64,000 nucleotides of DNA from Chryseobacterium flavum (GCF_003385595.1 NZ_QNUE01000013.1:1-64000), one strand, 5' to 3'. Positions 1 to 8,264 are shown, numbered from the stretch's first letter. A program made the numbers and translations. Notes: a model not told the origin generated them from the sequence alone.

Positions 1-33
1 ACACACAGCAAATTAATCAATTTGCAAATATTA

Positions 34-58
34 GGAAAGCAAAAGCTTTCCTTTTTTT
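34..58 (+). terminator. Intrinsic terminator of a gene left of the window
   Basis: A perfect 7-bp stem (GGAAAGC / GCTTTCC) with an AAAA loop is followed directly by seven T on the plus strand. No gene in the window ends into it from the left, so it most likely ends a plus-strand gene lying before base 1. Confidence 0.75.
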
Positions 59-63
59 ATGCT

Positions 64-98
64 CAAAAAAAGACTGCCTCACTTTTGAGACAGCCTCT
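64..98 (-). terminator. Terminator of the WYL regulator gene
   Basis: On the minus strand, just after the TAA of the WYL regulator, an imperfect hairpin (core CTGTCTCA / TGAGGCAG with one mismatch) is followed by a run of seven T. Its position and T-run fit an intrinsic terminator. Confidence 0.6.
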
Positions 99-1052
99 TT
101 ATTGATGTCTTTCAGTCATTTTTATCAGAAGTTCGTTAAGTCTTGTACGAAGACTGTCAGGTTCTAAAACAGTAGCGTAATCAGCAAAAGTAACCAGCCA
201 GCGTGGAAATCCATCATTGATCCACTCTGTTTCAAAGGTCAGCTCTACCCCTCTGTCTGTTTCTACTTCTTCAATTAACCCATAATACCTTTTAGAATTC
301 ACCAGATGAGACATTATCTTCTTATCGACCAGCAATTTGGCAGTAACCTTATTTTCATTTGATCTTTTTCTGTAATCATTGATCTGGCCATACTCCTGCA
401 AAAAAGGTGTCTGGGTTTTGGTGATCTGTAAAATCCTGTCTACACGGAACTGTCTGAAATCTTTTCTCAAAGTACAGAAAGCCATAATATACCAGAAATT
501 GAACTCAAAGAATACCCCAACTGTTTCAATGGTTCTGGTTGTAATTGTAGAATCTACGGTCTTATATTCAATGATAAGCTGAGTTTTTTCTTCGATACTT
601 TCCAGGATAATGGGAATTACATTTTTCAGGGAATCCTCCGGGTGGGCATGGAGATTGAAAACAGCAATCTGCTTTTCAATGTTCTGAATCAGATTTTTAT
701 CAGAATACCGCAATACAGAACGTACTTTTTCCATAGCTGTCTGATAGTGGTTTCCCAAGCTTTGGTGAGAGAACTTCTGCATGAGCTTTTCAGCAGTAAT
801 AAAGCTCAGTACTTCTTCTTTGGTAAACATAACCGGCGGAAGCTTATAACCATCCATCAAAGAATATCCGGTACCAGCTTCCCCTACAATAGGGATTCCC
901 GCATTTTCCAGAGTTTTTACATCCCTGTAGATGGTTCTTATACTCACATCAAACTTTTCAGCCAGATCCTGTGCCCTTACAACAGGTTTTGACTGTAGCT
1001 GGGTAAGAATAGCAGTTACCCGATCAAGTTTTTTAAGATAGTGATCATTCAT
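99..1052 (-). CDS. YafY-type transcriptional regulator with HTH and WYL domains
   Basis: A 317-residue DNA-binding regulator of the WYL family. The N-terminal part (about residues 8-60) is a DeoR/HTH_11-like winged helix with the recognition stretch SIRTIYRDVKTLE. The middle and C-terminal part carries the WYL sensor domain, with FWYIMAFC and the following FRQFRVDRI segment near residues 185-205, and a C-terminal WCX-like region. WYL proteins bind nucleic acid or small ligands and usually repress or activate nearby genes; the ligand here is unknown. The frame opens upstream at a TTG (1064), but the ATG at 1052 is preferred because a TAnnTTTG promoter box covers 1062-1069. Divergent to the Crp-like gene. 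Confidence 0.85.
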   Translation of the reverse strand: MNDHYLKKLDRVTAILTQLQSKPVVRAQDLAEKFDVSIRTIYRDVKTLENAGIPIVGEAGTGYSLMDGYKLPPVMFTKEEVLSFITAEKLMQKFSHQSLGNHYQTAMEKVRSVLRYSDKNLIQNIEKQIAVFNLHAHPEDSLKNVIPIILESIEEKTQLIIEYKTVDSTITTRTIETVGVFFEFNFWYIMAFCTLRKDFRQFRVDRILQITKTQTPFLQEYGQINDYRKRSNENKVTAKLLVDKKIMSHLVNSKRYYGLIEEVETDRGVELTFETEWINDGFPRWLVTFADYATVLEPDSLRTRLNELLIKMTERHQ

Positions 1053-1061
1053 ATTCAACAA

Positions 1062-1069
1062 CAAAACTA
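1062..1069 (-). promoter_or_regulatory. Bacteroidota -7 box for the WYL regulator
   Basis: The minus strand reads TAGTTTTG, an exact match to TAnnTTTG, ten bases before the ATG at 1052. It overlaps the upstream TTG, which argues against that longer start. No clear -33 element was seen. Confidence 0.5.
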
Positions 1070-1147
1070 AAATTCTTTTTTGAGGTATGGTTAATAATAT
1101 GACCGCTTTTTTATTTAAATTTATTTTTACAAACAGGATTTCATTTT

Positions 1148-1717
1148 ATGTCCCACACTCGCTTTATTCAAACCATCGAAAAAATTCTGAAACCTGAACC
1201 GGCTGTAATGGAAGAGCTTGTTGCACATTTGGAATTTAAAACCTACAGAAAGGGAGATTTTCTATTGAAGGCTGATGAAACCTGCCGATATTTTTATTTT
1301 ATTGAAAAAGGTCTGGTAAAACTTTTTTTTGATAATGGTGACAAAGATTTTATAATGACATTTTTTGCGGAAAATGCTTTTTTTACAGAGCTAAGCGGAT
1401 TCCTTACCGGCCAGCCTTCAAAATATATGATTGTGGCTCTGGAACAGACAGATACCCTTCGTATCCATAAAAATATTATTGAAGAGCTATGCAGAAAACA
1501 CCATTCGGCGGAAACACTTTTCAGTAAACTGTACTCAAAGGCACCAGTGAACATGATGGGAAGAATCAGTGAAATGCTTGAAGACGACGGCAAAAAAAGA
1601 TATTACAATTTCCTTAAACAAAGACCTGACCTTATCCAGCGTATAAGCCTGGGAGATCTGGCGGACTATATAGGAATTACCCAGGTTTCTTTGAGCAGAA
1701 TCAGGGCTCAGAAATAA
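1148..1717 (+). CDS. Crp/Fnr-family transcriptional regulator
   Basis: A 189-residue regulator. Residues about 20-120 form a cyclic-nucleotide-binding-like beta barrel (for example YRKGDFLLKADETCRYFYFIEKG), and residues about 140-189 form the Crp-type helix-turn-helix, ending in LADYIGITQVSLSRIR. There are no Fnr-type cysteine clusters, so an iron-sulfur sensor is unlikely; many Bacteroidota members of this group have no known ligand. It lies 93 bases before an AhpD-like gene in the same direction, a pairing that suggests it may control that gene, which is an inference. The ATG at 1148 is the only good start. Confidence 0.88.
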   Translation: MSHTRFIQTIEKILKPEPAVMEELVAHLEFKTYRKGDFLLKADETCRYFYFIEKGLVKLFFDNGDKDFIMTFFAENAFFTELSGFLTGQPSKYMIVALEQTDTLRIHKNIIEELCRKHHSAETLFSKLYSKAPVNMMGRISEMLEDDGKKRYYNFLKQRPDLIQRISLGDLADYIGITQVSLSRIRAQK

Positions 1718-1774
1718 TTCTGCTTTGAAAAAACTTATTTATCATTTGTAAAAAAAATTCAAAAATTTCAGATA

Positions 1775-1782
1775 TACATTTG
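1775..1782 (+). promoter_or_regulatory. -7 box for the AhpD-like gene
   Basis: TACATTTG matches TAnnTTTG 28 bases before the ATG at 1811. A TTTG lies further upstream at 1745-1748, but its spacing of 26 bases is longer than usual for a -33 element. Confidence 0.45.
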
Positions 1783-1810
1783 TCACATAATTAATTCAAA
1801 ACCAAATATT

Positions 1811-2275
1811 ATGTCACAAAGAATCAATGCATTTGCAATAGGAAACAAAGCGGTAAACTCCCTTCATAATATGGGATTTCAGGTACAGAATTCATCACTT
1901 GACAACTCATTTCTTGAGCTGTTATACTTCAGGGTTTCGCAAATAAACGGATGTGCATTCTGCCTTGATATGCATTCCAAAGAACTGCTTGCCAAAGGAG
2001 AAACAGAACAGCGGTTATTACTGATCAGTGCCTGGAAAGAATGCTCATTTTATACAGAGAAGGAAAAAGCAGGGCTTTTGTGGGCCGAAACTTTAACCTT
2101 ACTGCAGGGTAAAGAAGTTTCAGATGAGGTATATTCTCAGGTAAGCCATCATTTTTCCGAGACTGAGCTGGTAGACCTGACTATGGCCATTATTACGATC
2201 AACAGTTACAACAGGATCAATATTGCTTTCGGAGCAGATGTGGGTGCTTACAAAGTTCCTGAAAAGGCCCGGTAA
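1811..2275 (+). CDS. Carboxymuconolactone decarboxylase family (AhpD-like) protein
   Basis: A 154-residue protein of the CMD/AhpD fold. The redox motif is seen near residue 50 as CAFCLDMHSKE, the CxxC plus downstream histidine of alkylhydroperoxidase-like members. Such proteins act in the cytoplasm in peroxide detoxification or as general thiol peroxidases; no substrate can be assigned from sequence. It follows the Crp-like regulator and is closed by a strong terminator. The length is normal for single-domain CMD proteins. Confidence 0.88.
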   Translation: MSQRINAFAIGNKAVNSLHNMGFQVQNSSLDNSFLELLYFRVSQINGCAFCLDMHSKELLAKGETEQRLLLISAWKECSFYTEKEKAGLLWAETLTLLQGKEVSDEVYSQVSHHFSETELVDLTMAIITINSYNRINIAFGADVGAYKVPEKAR

Positions 2276-2289
2276 AACTTATTCTGACT

Positions 2290-2315
2290 AGTCCTGCAAA
2301 TTGCAGGACTTTTTT
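2290..2315 (+). terminator. Terminator of the AhpD-like gene
   Basis: A 7-bp stem AGTCCTG / CAGGACT with loop CAAATTG runs straight into six or more T on the plus strand, 15 bases after the stop of the AhpD-like gene. There is no T-run on the minus side, so it acts on the plus strand. Confidence 0.8.
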
Positions 2316-2317
2316 AA

Positions 2318-4126
2318 TTAATTATCCTTGTAAGTATTGACCAGCTTATCCAGATTTAAACTCCGGGCGGACGCATCAAAGATTTCACGATATGTTCCAT
2401 CTTTGTTGTAAAGTTCATCATGGGTACCATTCTCAACAACTTTACCTTTTTTCATCACATAAATCATATCCGAATCCAGAATCTGGGATAAAGAATGGGA
2501 AATAATAATTACAGTTCTCCCTTCCTTGATGGCATCCAGGGAATTTTTGATCTGTTCTGTAGCAATAGCATCCAGACTTGCAGTAGGTTCATCCAAAAAG
2601 ATGATCGGAGGGTTCTTAAGAAACAGTCTTGCAATAGCAATCCGCTGTTGCTGGCCTCCTGACAGCTGGGTTGCATCGTGCTGATATTGATCAGGAAGAT
2701 CCATAATCTGGTCATGAAGATATGCTTTTTTTGCAGCTTCCCGGATTTCTTCAAAACCGGCATTCATATCCCCGTACCGGATATTATCTTCGATGCTTCC
2801 CTGAAAAATATGGTTTTTCTGAAGCACCAGCCCAAGATCACTTCTCAAAAATGTATTGTTATATTTATTAAGATCTACTCCATCCAGCAAAACTTCTCCT
2901 GAATCCGGAAGATAGAATTTGCATAAAAGATTGATAACTGTAGATTTTCCGGCTCCGCTCAATCCAACAAGTGCTGTGGTTTTTCCATTCTCAATTTTCA
3001 TGGATACATTATGTAAAGCTTTTGTACCATTAGGATAGGTAAAATCAACATTCTTCAATTCAAAAGTACCTTTAATACCTCTTTCTTCAAAAGTTCCGTT
3101 CGGTTCAGTCTCTCCATCTGCATTAAGAATCTCAAAATAGCCTTCTGCATAGATCATGGCATCATTCATATCATCATAAATCCTGTGTAGCTGGCGAATA
3201 GGTGCAGAGACATTGTTAAAAAGCATGATATGAAGCATGATTGCGCCAATAGTCATCTGCTGATCAAGTACAAGATAAACAGTAAGCAGAATAATTAAAA
3301 CTACGCCAAACTGTTCGATAAATGTTTTTAAACCGTCATAGATAAAGTTTGTTTTTCTGGTGAACATCTGACTTTCCATCAACTGCATCTGTAAATCATA
3401 TTGCTTTTTACCTTCAAATTTTTCACGGACAAAACTCTTAATTACCATAATGGAATTGATCAGGTTTAGCAGTCCTGAGGTCTTTTTCTCTCTCTGGTTT
3501 CTAAGCTGACGGCGTACACCCCCCAGTTTTTTAGCCTGCAGAGAACTTATATAAAAATAAATCGGGACAATAACTGTAGAAACCGCTCCTACGTAGACAT
3601 TCTGCATATACATGATGATCAGTGCAATGATTGCATTGGAAAAAAGAGGTAATATATCAATGAAAAAGTTTTGTACTAATCTTGTAAGACTTTCAATACC
3701 CCGGTCTATCCTGATCTGTAATTTTCCTGATTCGTGATTTTCATCATTAAAATAGGCTACCCGGTAGGTCAGTATTTTATCAATTGCTGATTGTGCCAGA
3801 ACGGAGCTTACATTAATTCTGATTTTTTCTCCATAAAATTTCTGTCCGAAGTTGATAAAAATATTCAGCAGTTCTTTTCCCAGCAAAATAATTGAGATAA
3901 TGATCAGAATATGAATTCCTTCAGACATCGGATGCGGAAGATGAGTAAGTTTAGTCACCTCATCTACTGTATATTTCAGAACGACCGGATTGACCTGTGC
4001 GGCAAGAGCACCGAGAAAAGTAAGGAATAATGTTCCATAAATCATAGGTCTGTAGGGCTTGATAAAAGGAACCAGCTGTTTATAAATCCCGAATAAAGTA
4101 ACTGTTCTGTTAAAAGGTTTTGCCAT
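2318..4126 (-). CDS. ABC exporter, fused permease and ATPase
   Basis: A 602-residue half-transporter of the MsbA/multidrug type, expected to work as an inner membrane homodimer. About six membrane helices occupy residues 30-320. The C-terminal ATPase has Walker A GLSGAGKST, signature LSGGQQQRIAIARLF and Walker B IIFLDEPTASLD. The substrate is unknown; lipid A core flipping is possible because lptB lies next door, but nothing in the sequence proves it. The frame opens at a TTG (4162) inside the lptB terminator hairpin, so the ATG at 4126 (MAKPFNRTV) is used. It converges with the AhpD-like gene. Confidence 0.88.
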   Translation of the reverse strand: MAKPFNRTVTLFGIYKQLVPFIKPYRPMIYGTLFLTFLGALAAQVNPVVLKYTVDEVTKLTHLPHPMSEGIHILIIISIILLGKELLNIFINFGQKFYGEKIRINVSSVLAQSAIDKILTYRVAYFNDENHESGKLQIRIDRGIESLTRLVQNFFIDILPLFSNAIIALIIMYMQNVYVGAVSTVIVPIYFYISSLQAKKLGGVRRQLRNQREKKTSGLLNLINSIMVIKSFVREKFEGKKQYDLQMQLMESQMFTRKTNFIYDGLKTFIEQFGVVLIILLTVYLVLDQQMTIGAIMLHIMLFNNVSAPIRQLHRIYDDMNDAMIYAEGYFEILNADGETEPNGTFEERGIKGTFELKNVDFTYPNGTKALHNVSMKIENGKTTALVGLSGAGKSTVINLLCKFYLPDSGEVLLDGVDLNKYNNTFLRSDLGLVLQKNHIFQGSIEDNIRYGDMNAGFEEIREAAKKAYLHDQIMDLPDQYQHDATQLSGGQQQRIAIARLFLKNPPIIFLDEPTASLDAIATEQIKNSLDAIKEGRTVIIISHSLSQILDSDMIYVMKKGKVVENGTHDELYNKDGTYREIFDASARSLNLDKLVNTYKDN

Positions 4127-4142
4127 AGAAATTACATTAACT

Positions 4143-4179
4143 AAAAAACGTACCGCTTTCAAAAGAAAAGGTACGTTTT
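4143..4179 (-). terminator. Terminator after lptB
   Basis: A 10-bp perfect stem (GGTACGTTTT / AAAACGTACC) with a 15-base loop sits 30 bases after the lptB stop and continues into TT on the minus strand. It separates lptB from the ABC exporter. Confidence 0.65.
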
Positions 4180-4208
4180 ATTATTATTTTTAGCAAATAA
4201 GTCAGTTT

Positions 4209-5270
4209 TTACCCTTCATACATATACGTAGTCAGGTAATGCAGCTCTTTTTTGCCTGCTTCTTTAGATTCAGTTTGTGCCTGCTCTAGCGAGTATTGGG
4301 AATTAATTTCTTTTTTCTGAAAAACAAATGAGTTATTGGCGTTCTTATCTACCACATCATTAAAAATATGTTCAATTTCAGAGTTTGCCAATGATGCAAA
4401 ACTGATATCCTCAAAACCATACATCATTCTCAGATCATCAAACTGTTTAAAGTTTTCCTCTACAAATCCCTGAAATTGTGCTTTTGAATCAAAGTTACCC
4501 GCCCAGATATTATAAGCATATTTTTTCTTTTTAGGCTTATCCAGAATACTCTGATATACAAAGTTCTCTCCCAGATAAGCTTCTCTTACCTGTGGATCAT
4601 TGGCCAGATCTTCAGGAAGCCCTTCTTTCAGGATCTTTCCTTCAAACATAATATAGGTCTTGTTAGTAATCGCCAGGGTTTGCTGCACGTTGTGATCAGT
4701 AATGAGGATTCCGATATTTTTATCCACCAGACTTCTTACAATTTTCTGAATATCTTCTACAGCAATCGGGTCAACCCCTGCAAAAGGTTCATCCAGGAGA
4801 ATAAAGTTCGGGTCAGTAGCAAGACAACGGGCGATTTCCGTTCTACGTCTTTCCCCTCCCGAAAGAAGATCCCCTCTGTTTTTACGGACATGCTGCAAAG
4901 AAAATTCTTCGATCAGTTCGTCACATTTGATTTGCTGTTCGCGTTTAGAAAGTTTGGTGAGCTGCAATACTCCCATAATATTTTCCTCAACGGAAAGTTT
5001 TCTGAAAACTGAGGCTTCCTGAGCCAGATAACCTATTCCCTTCTGGGCTCTACGGTACATTGCATCAGTGGTAATTTCCTGTTTATCCAGAAAAATTTTT
5101 CCTGAAGTGGGCTTAACCAATCCTACAATCATATAAAATGATGTGGTTTTTCCTGCTCCGTTCGGGCCAAGCAAACCAACAATTTCGCCCTGCTGAACCT
5201 GTACAGAAACACCTTTTACCACTTTTTTAGGACCGTATTCTTTGATTAAGTTTTCTCCTCGTAAAATCAT
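4209..5270 (-). CDS. lptB: LPS export ATPase LptB with a C-terminal extension
   Basis: The ATPase that drives LptB2FGC extraction of lipopolysaccharide from the inner membrane. Residues 1-240 are a complete LptB: Walker A GPNGAGKT (35-42), signature LLSGGERRR (from 135), Walker B FILLDEPFAGVD (156-167) and switch histidine 193. E. coli LptB has about 241 residues, but this protein has 353. After a basic linker (KPKKKK, 245-250) comes a folded-looking segment with NIWAGNF near 254-260 that resembles the start of Imm22-type immunity domains; this resemblance is from memory, not a search. The ATG at 5270 is only five bases from a perfect -7 box. Confidence 0.92.
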   Translation of the reverse strand: MILRGENLIKEYGPKKVVKGVSVQVQQGEIVGLLGPNGAGKTTSFYMIVGLVKPTSGKIFLDKQEITTDAMYRRAQKGIGYLAQEASVFRKLSVEENIMGVLQLTKLSKREQQIKCDELIEEFSLQHVRKNRGDLLSGGERRRTEIARCLATDPNFILLDEPFAGVDPIAVEDIQKIVRSLVDKNIGILITDHNVQQTLAITNKTYIMFEGKILKEGLPEDLANDPQVREAYLGENFVYQSILDKPKKKKYAYNIWAGNFDSKAQFQGFVEENFKQFDDLRMMYGFEDISFASLANSEIEHIFNDVVDKNANNSFVFQKKEINSQYSLEQAQTESKEAGKKELHYLTTYMYEG

Positions 5271-5275
5271 AGGAG

Positions 5276-5283
5276 CAAAGATA
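5276..5283 (-). promoter_or_regulatory. -7 box for lptB
   Basis: TATCTTTG on the minus strand, an exact TAnnTTTG box ending five bases before the lptB ATG. Transcription would start at or very near the start codon, so the mRNA may be leaderless. Confidence 0.6.
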
Positions 5284-5431
5284 AAGTTTTTTTGAATTCA
5301 ATTTTTAGATTACCAATTGTATTGATTATTTTTTAGTTTTTATTTCTATCATGCAAACATTCAGATCGTTGTAACAACTTATCTTATTATCCGACTATTA
5401 AGAATAATAATTAATCACAAACACTTAAAAA

Positions 5432-5725
5432 ATGGAAAATTACGGATACACAAAAACGGAAAATACAGGAAATCAGCAAAACAATATCCCCTATCGCTCA
5501 GAAAAGAAAATTCCTGCTGCACTGTTAGGGATTCTTGTAGGATGGCTGGCTTTAAATAAATTTTACCTTGGCTATACTAAAGAAGGGATTATTCAGCTGG
5601 TCCTTAATATCATTACTTTAGGGGCAGCTTCCGTCATCCCTTTTATTGAGGGAATCTTATATCTGTTCATGAGTGACAAGCAGTTTGATGACACTTATGT
5701 TTATGGAAAAAAAGGATGGCTTTAA
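5432..5725 (+). CDS. TM2 domain membrane protein
   Basis: A 97-residue small membrane protein. After a hydrophilic N-terminus of about 30 residues, two helices (about 33-52 and 60-82) are joined by the NKFYLGYTKEG turn typical of TM2 domains (Pfam TM2). The function of bacterial TM2 proteins is not established. The ATG follows an A-rich stretch. It stands alone, converging with hemB across a shared terminator. Confidence 0.85.
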   Translation: MENYGYTKTENTGNQQNNIPYRSEKKIPAALLGILVGWLALNKFYLGYTKEGIIQLVLNIITLGAASVIPFIEGILYLFMSDKQFDDTYVYGKKGWL

Positions 5726-5737
5726 AATCATATGACA

Positions 5738-5771
5738 TAAAAAAACACCTCTGCCGGAGGTGTTTTTTTAT
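5738..5771. terminator. Bidirectional terminator between the TM2 gene and hemB
   Basis: The stem ACACCTC / GAGGTGT with loop TGCCG is flanked by an A-run on the left and a T-run on the right, so it works for both converging genes. Confidence 0.85.
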
Positions 5772-5785
5772 TTTAAAATGTACAA

Positions 5786-6775
5786 TTACTTATTCAGAAT
5801 CATCGCTGCTTCTTTAGCGAAATAAGTAAAGATCATGTCTGCACCGGCTCTTTTAAAACAGGTCAGGTTTTCAATAATCGTTTTGTCATTGTCCAGCCAT
5901 CCGTTCTGAACAGCAGCTTTCACCATTGCATATTCTCCGCTTACATTATAAACCGCTATCGGAAGATCAATAGCTTCACGTACTTTGGAAACAATATCAA
6001 GATAAGGAAGGCCCGGCTTGATCATGATCACATCCGCTCCCTCATCAATATCTTTATAGACTTCGTTCAGGGCCTCGCGGGAATTATGGAAGTCCATCTG
6101 ATATGTTTTTTTATCTTTCGGAATTTCCATATTATCTTTCGGGGCACTGTCTAATGCACTTCTGAACGGTCCATAGAAGGAACTTGCATATTTTGCGGCA
6201 TAGCTTACAATACCTACATCAGTAAATCCATTTTCTTCCAGCGCTTCACGAATTACCAGTACTCTGCCATCCATCATATCACTAGGCGCCACTAAATCTG
6301 CTCCGGCTTCTGCATGTGACACTGACATCCTTGCCAGGGCGTCATTGGTAGCGTCATTTAAAATTTTACCATTTTCAATGATCCCGTCATGTCCATATAC
6401 TGAGTAAGGGTCTAATGCTACATCAGGCATTACAATCATACCCGGTACCGCATCTTTGATTGCTTTTATGGTATTCTGCATTAATCCGTCTTTGTTCCAG
6501 GCTTCTTTTCCGGTATTGTCTTTCAGACTTTCCGGTACTTTCATGTACAAGTTGACAGCTTTTACTCCCAAAGAAAATAATTCCTTACATTCTTTCACTG
6601 TTAAATCTATACTCCGCCTGAAAATTCCCGGCATCGAGGGAATTGCTTCCTGCATATTTTCGCCCTCCATTACGAAGATCGGCATTACAAAATCATCAGT
6701 TGTAAGCACATTTTCTCTTACCAGACTTCTGATAGATTCATTAACTCTAAGTCTTCTATTTCTTGAATGTATCAT
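5786..6775 (-). CDS. hemB: Porphobilinogen synthase (5-aminolevulinate dehydratase)
   Basis: Joins two 5-aminolevulinate molecules to porphobilinogen in cytoplasmic heme synthesis. The 329-residue length is normal. The two Schiff-base lysines are seen at 195 (SYAAKYASSFYGPF) and 253 (VIMIKPGLPYLD). The segment that carries the zinc-binding cysteines in zinc-type enzymes reads MPDVALDPYSVYGHDG here and has none, so this is expected to be a magnesium-dependent, zinc-independent type. The ATG at 6775 lies 28 bases after a TAAATTTG box. It is monocistronic, with a shared terminator at its 3' end. Confidence 0.96.
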   Translation of the reverse strand: MIHSRNRRLRVNESIRSLVRENVLTTDDFVMPIFVMEGENMQEAIPSMPGIFRRSIDLTVKECKELFSLGVKAVNLYMKVPESLKDNTGKEAWNKDGLMQNTIKAIKDAVPGMIVMPDVALDPYSVYGHDGIIENGKILNDATNDALARMSVSHAEAGADLVAPSDMMDGRVLVIREALEENGFTDVGIVSYAAKYASSFYGPFRSALDSAPKDNMEIPKDKKTYQMDFHNSREALNEVYKDIDEGADVIMIKPGLPYLDIVSKVREAIDLPIAVYNVSGEYAMVKAAVQNGWLDNDKTIIENLTCFKRAGADMIFTYFAKEAAMILNK

Positions 6776-6803
6776 TTTGGAATACTTTTTGAATAAGTTT
6801 CCA

Positions 6804-6811
6804 CAAATTTA
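6804..6811 (-). promoter_or_regulatory. -7 box for hemB
   Basis: TAAATTTG on the minus strand matches TAnnTTTG, 28 bases before the hemB ATG. No convincing -33 element was seen. Confidence 0.5.
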
Positions 6812-6833
6812 CTACAAGTTCTATAAAAAACTA

Positions 6834-6864
6834 TTGTACGGGATTGTAGATTTTTTTATATTTG
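6834..6864 (+). promoter_or_regulatory. Promoter of the small T9SS sorting-domain gene
   Basis: TTG at 6834-6836, a 20-base spacer, then TATATTTG at 6857-6864 give a textbook Bacteroidota -33/-7 pair. The ATG follows 29 bases later. Confidence 0.65.
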
Positions 6865-6893
6865 TTATATATATTCGAGAAATTATAAATTTG

Positions 6894-7244
6894 ATGAAAA
6901 AACTTTTACTTTTAATTTTATTTGTAGGCACTTTTGTTGGATTTTCCAACAATTTACAAGCTCAGCTTAAAGAGCCGGGTTCCATCTCACAAAAGTCTGA
7001 CGATGGAGTAATAATTGCCTATCCAAATCCTGCAAAGGATTATCTTATCATAAAGGCAAAGGATTCTTCCTTAAGAATCAAAAGCGTGACTTTTTATTCA
7101 ATTTTGGGTATGCAGGTTGCCAGTTATGCCGTCAATATGAATTCCGGAGAAATCAATATTGAAAAATTGAAACCGGGGAAATATCTGATACGCTACATCT
7201 TAAGTGACAATACGCAGAAGGTTACTCAAATCGTAAAACAATAA
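6894..7244 (+). CDS. Small protein made mostly of a T9SS type A sorting domain
   Basis: A 116-residue exported protein. Residues 1-22 are a signal peptide (MKKLLLLILFVGTFVGFSNN, then LQAQ). After only about 15 residues of linker, the rest is a type A C-terminal sorting domain: it opens with AYPNPAKDYLIIK and ends with RYILSDNTQKVTQIVKQ. In the type IX secretion system this domain guides cargo across the outer membrane and is cut off by PorU, so almost no cargo would remain. A longer frame opens at 6456, but it runs antisense to hemB. The ATG at 6894 fits the promoter and the signal peptide. Confidence 0.85.
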   Translation: MKKLLLLILFVGTFVGFSNNLQAQLKEPGSISQKSDDGVIIAYPNPAKDYLIIKAKDSSLRIKSVTFYSILGMQVASYAVNMNSGEINIEKLKPGKYLIRYILSDNTQKVTQIVKQ

Positions 7245-7249
7245 AATAA

Positions 7250-7275
7250 AATCCTGATAATCATCAGGATTTTTT
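7250..7275 (+). terminator. Terminator of the small T9SS gene
   Basis: A perfect 9-bp stem AATCCTGAT / ATCAGGATT with a 4-base loop, followed by a T-run on the plus strand, right after the stop codon. Confidence 0.85.
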
Positions 7276-7349
7276 CTTTTACATTAATTCTCTTTAATAT
7301 TTCCGTAACTTTCAGAACTTTTTTATACTAATTGTAAAAGAACAATTTA

Positions 7350-8261
7350 ATGTTAAAAGCTGAACATATTAAAAAGACCTATAATGCAGGAAAAAAGGTC
7401 GCATTGGATGATTTCAGCATCCATGTTCCGAAAGGCAGTATTTATGGTCTCCTTGGTCCTAATGGAGCCGGAAAAACATCTTTCATCCGTATTATCAATC
7501 AGATTACCCAGGCTGATTCAGGAGATATATTTATCAATGGGGATAAACTAAATCCCAGCCACATCCGCAATATCGGTTATATGCCTGAAGAAAGAGGATT
7601 ATATAAAAATATGAGTGTGGGAGATCAGATCCTTTATTTTGCCGAGCTCAAAGGAATGAGTAAAAATGAGGCCTTACAAGAGGCCAGGAAGTGGTTTGAA
7701 AAACTGAATATTGACCAATGGTGGAAAAAAAAACTATCCGAGCTATCTAAAGGGATGGCACAAAAGATTCAGTTTGTTGTCACTGTTCTGCACAAGCCGC
7801 ACCTCTTAATTCTTGATGAACCTTTTTCAGGCTTTGATCCTGTAAATGCCAATCTTATTAAGGATCAGATCATCGACCTTAAAAATAACGGAACCACCAT
7901 TATTCTTTCTACCCACAGGATGGAAAGTGTAGAAGAAATGTGTGATTATGTTGCATTGATCAATAATTCAAAAAAAATCATTGACGGAAGAGTCTTTGAT
8001 GTCAGGGAAAAATTCAAGAAAAATATTTTCGGAGTTACCCTGTCTGAAGTAAACAGTGAACAGTTTGAAAGTTTTAAAAATAAATATGACATTTTTAATT
8101 TTTCAAATGAAAACAATCTTCTTTCATTTGACCTGAAAAATGAAGCAGGCCAGAATAATATTCTTCTGGATCTTGTACATGTTGGCCAGGTGAGGTCATT
8201 TGATGAAAGAATTCCGAGTATGAATGAAGTATTTATTAATGCTGTAAGTAACCATTCTTAA
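7350..8261 (+). CDS. ABC transporter ATP-binding protein, NatA-like
   Basis: The ATPase subunit of a two-gene ABC exporter, 303 residues. Walker A is GPNGAGKT near residue 38, the signature is the variant LSKGMAQKIQF, and Walker B is LLILDEPFSGFD. The C-terminal 80 residues form the accessory domain found in NatA-like ATPases (DUF4162-like). It is followed after three bases by its membrane partner, so the two are surely co-transcribed. NatAB of Bacillus exports sodium; the substrate here cannot be read from sequence. Confidence 0.9.
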   Translation: MLKAEHIKKTYNAGKKVALDDFSIHVPKGSIYGLLGPNGAGKTSFIRIINQITQADSGDIFINGDKLNPSHIRNIGYMPEERGLYKNMSVGDQILYFAELKGMSKNEALQEARKWFEKLNIDQWWKKKLSELSKGMAQKIQFVVTVLHKPHLLILDEPFSGFDPVNANLIKDQIIDLKNNGTTIILSTHRMESVEEMCDYVALINNSKKIIDGRVFDVREKFKKNIFGVTLSEVNSEQFESFKNKYDIFNFSNENNLLSFDLKNEAGQNNILLDLVHVGQVRSFDERIPSMNEVFINAVSNHS

Positions 8262-8264
8262 TTT

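Noticed and set aside
2318..5270. ABC exporter and lptB as one operon for LPS transport
   Set aside because: A clear hairpin terminator lies between them, so joint transcription is doubtful; kept as separate genes.
6456..6893. N-terminal extension of the small T9SS gene
   Set aside because: It runs antisense through hemB; the promoter, signal peptide and ATG at 6894 define the true gene.
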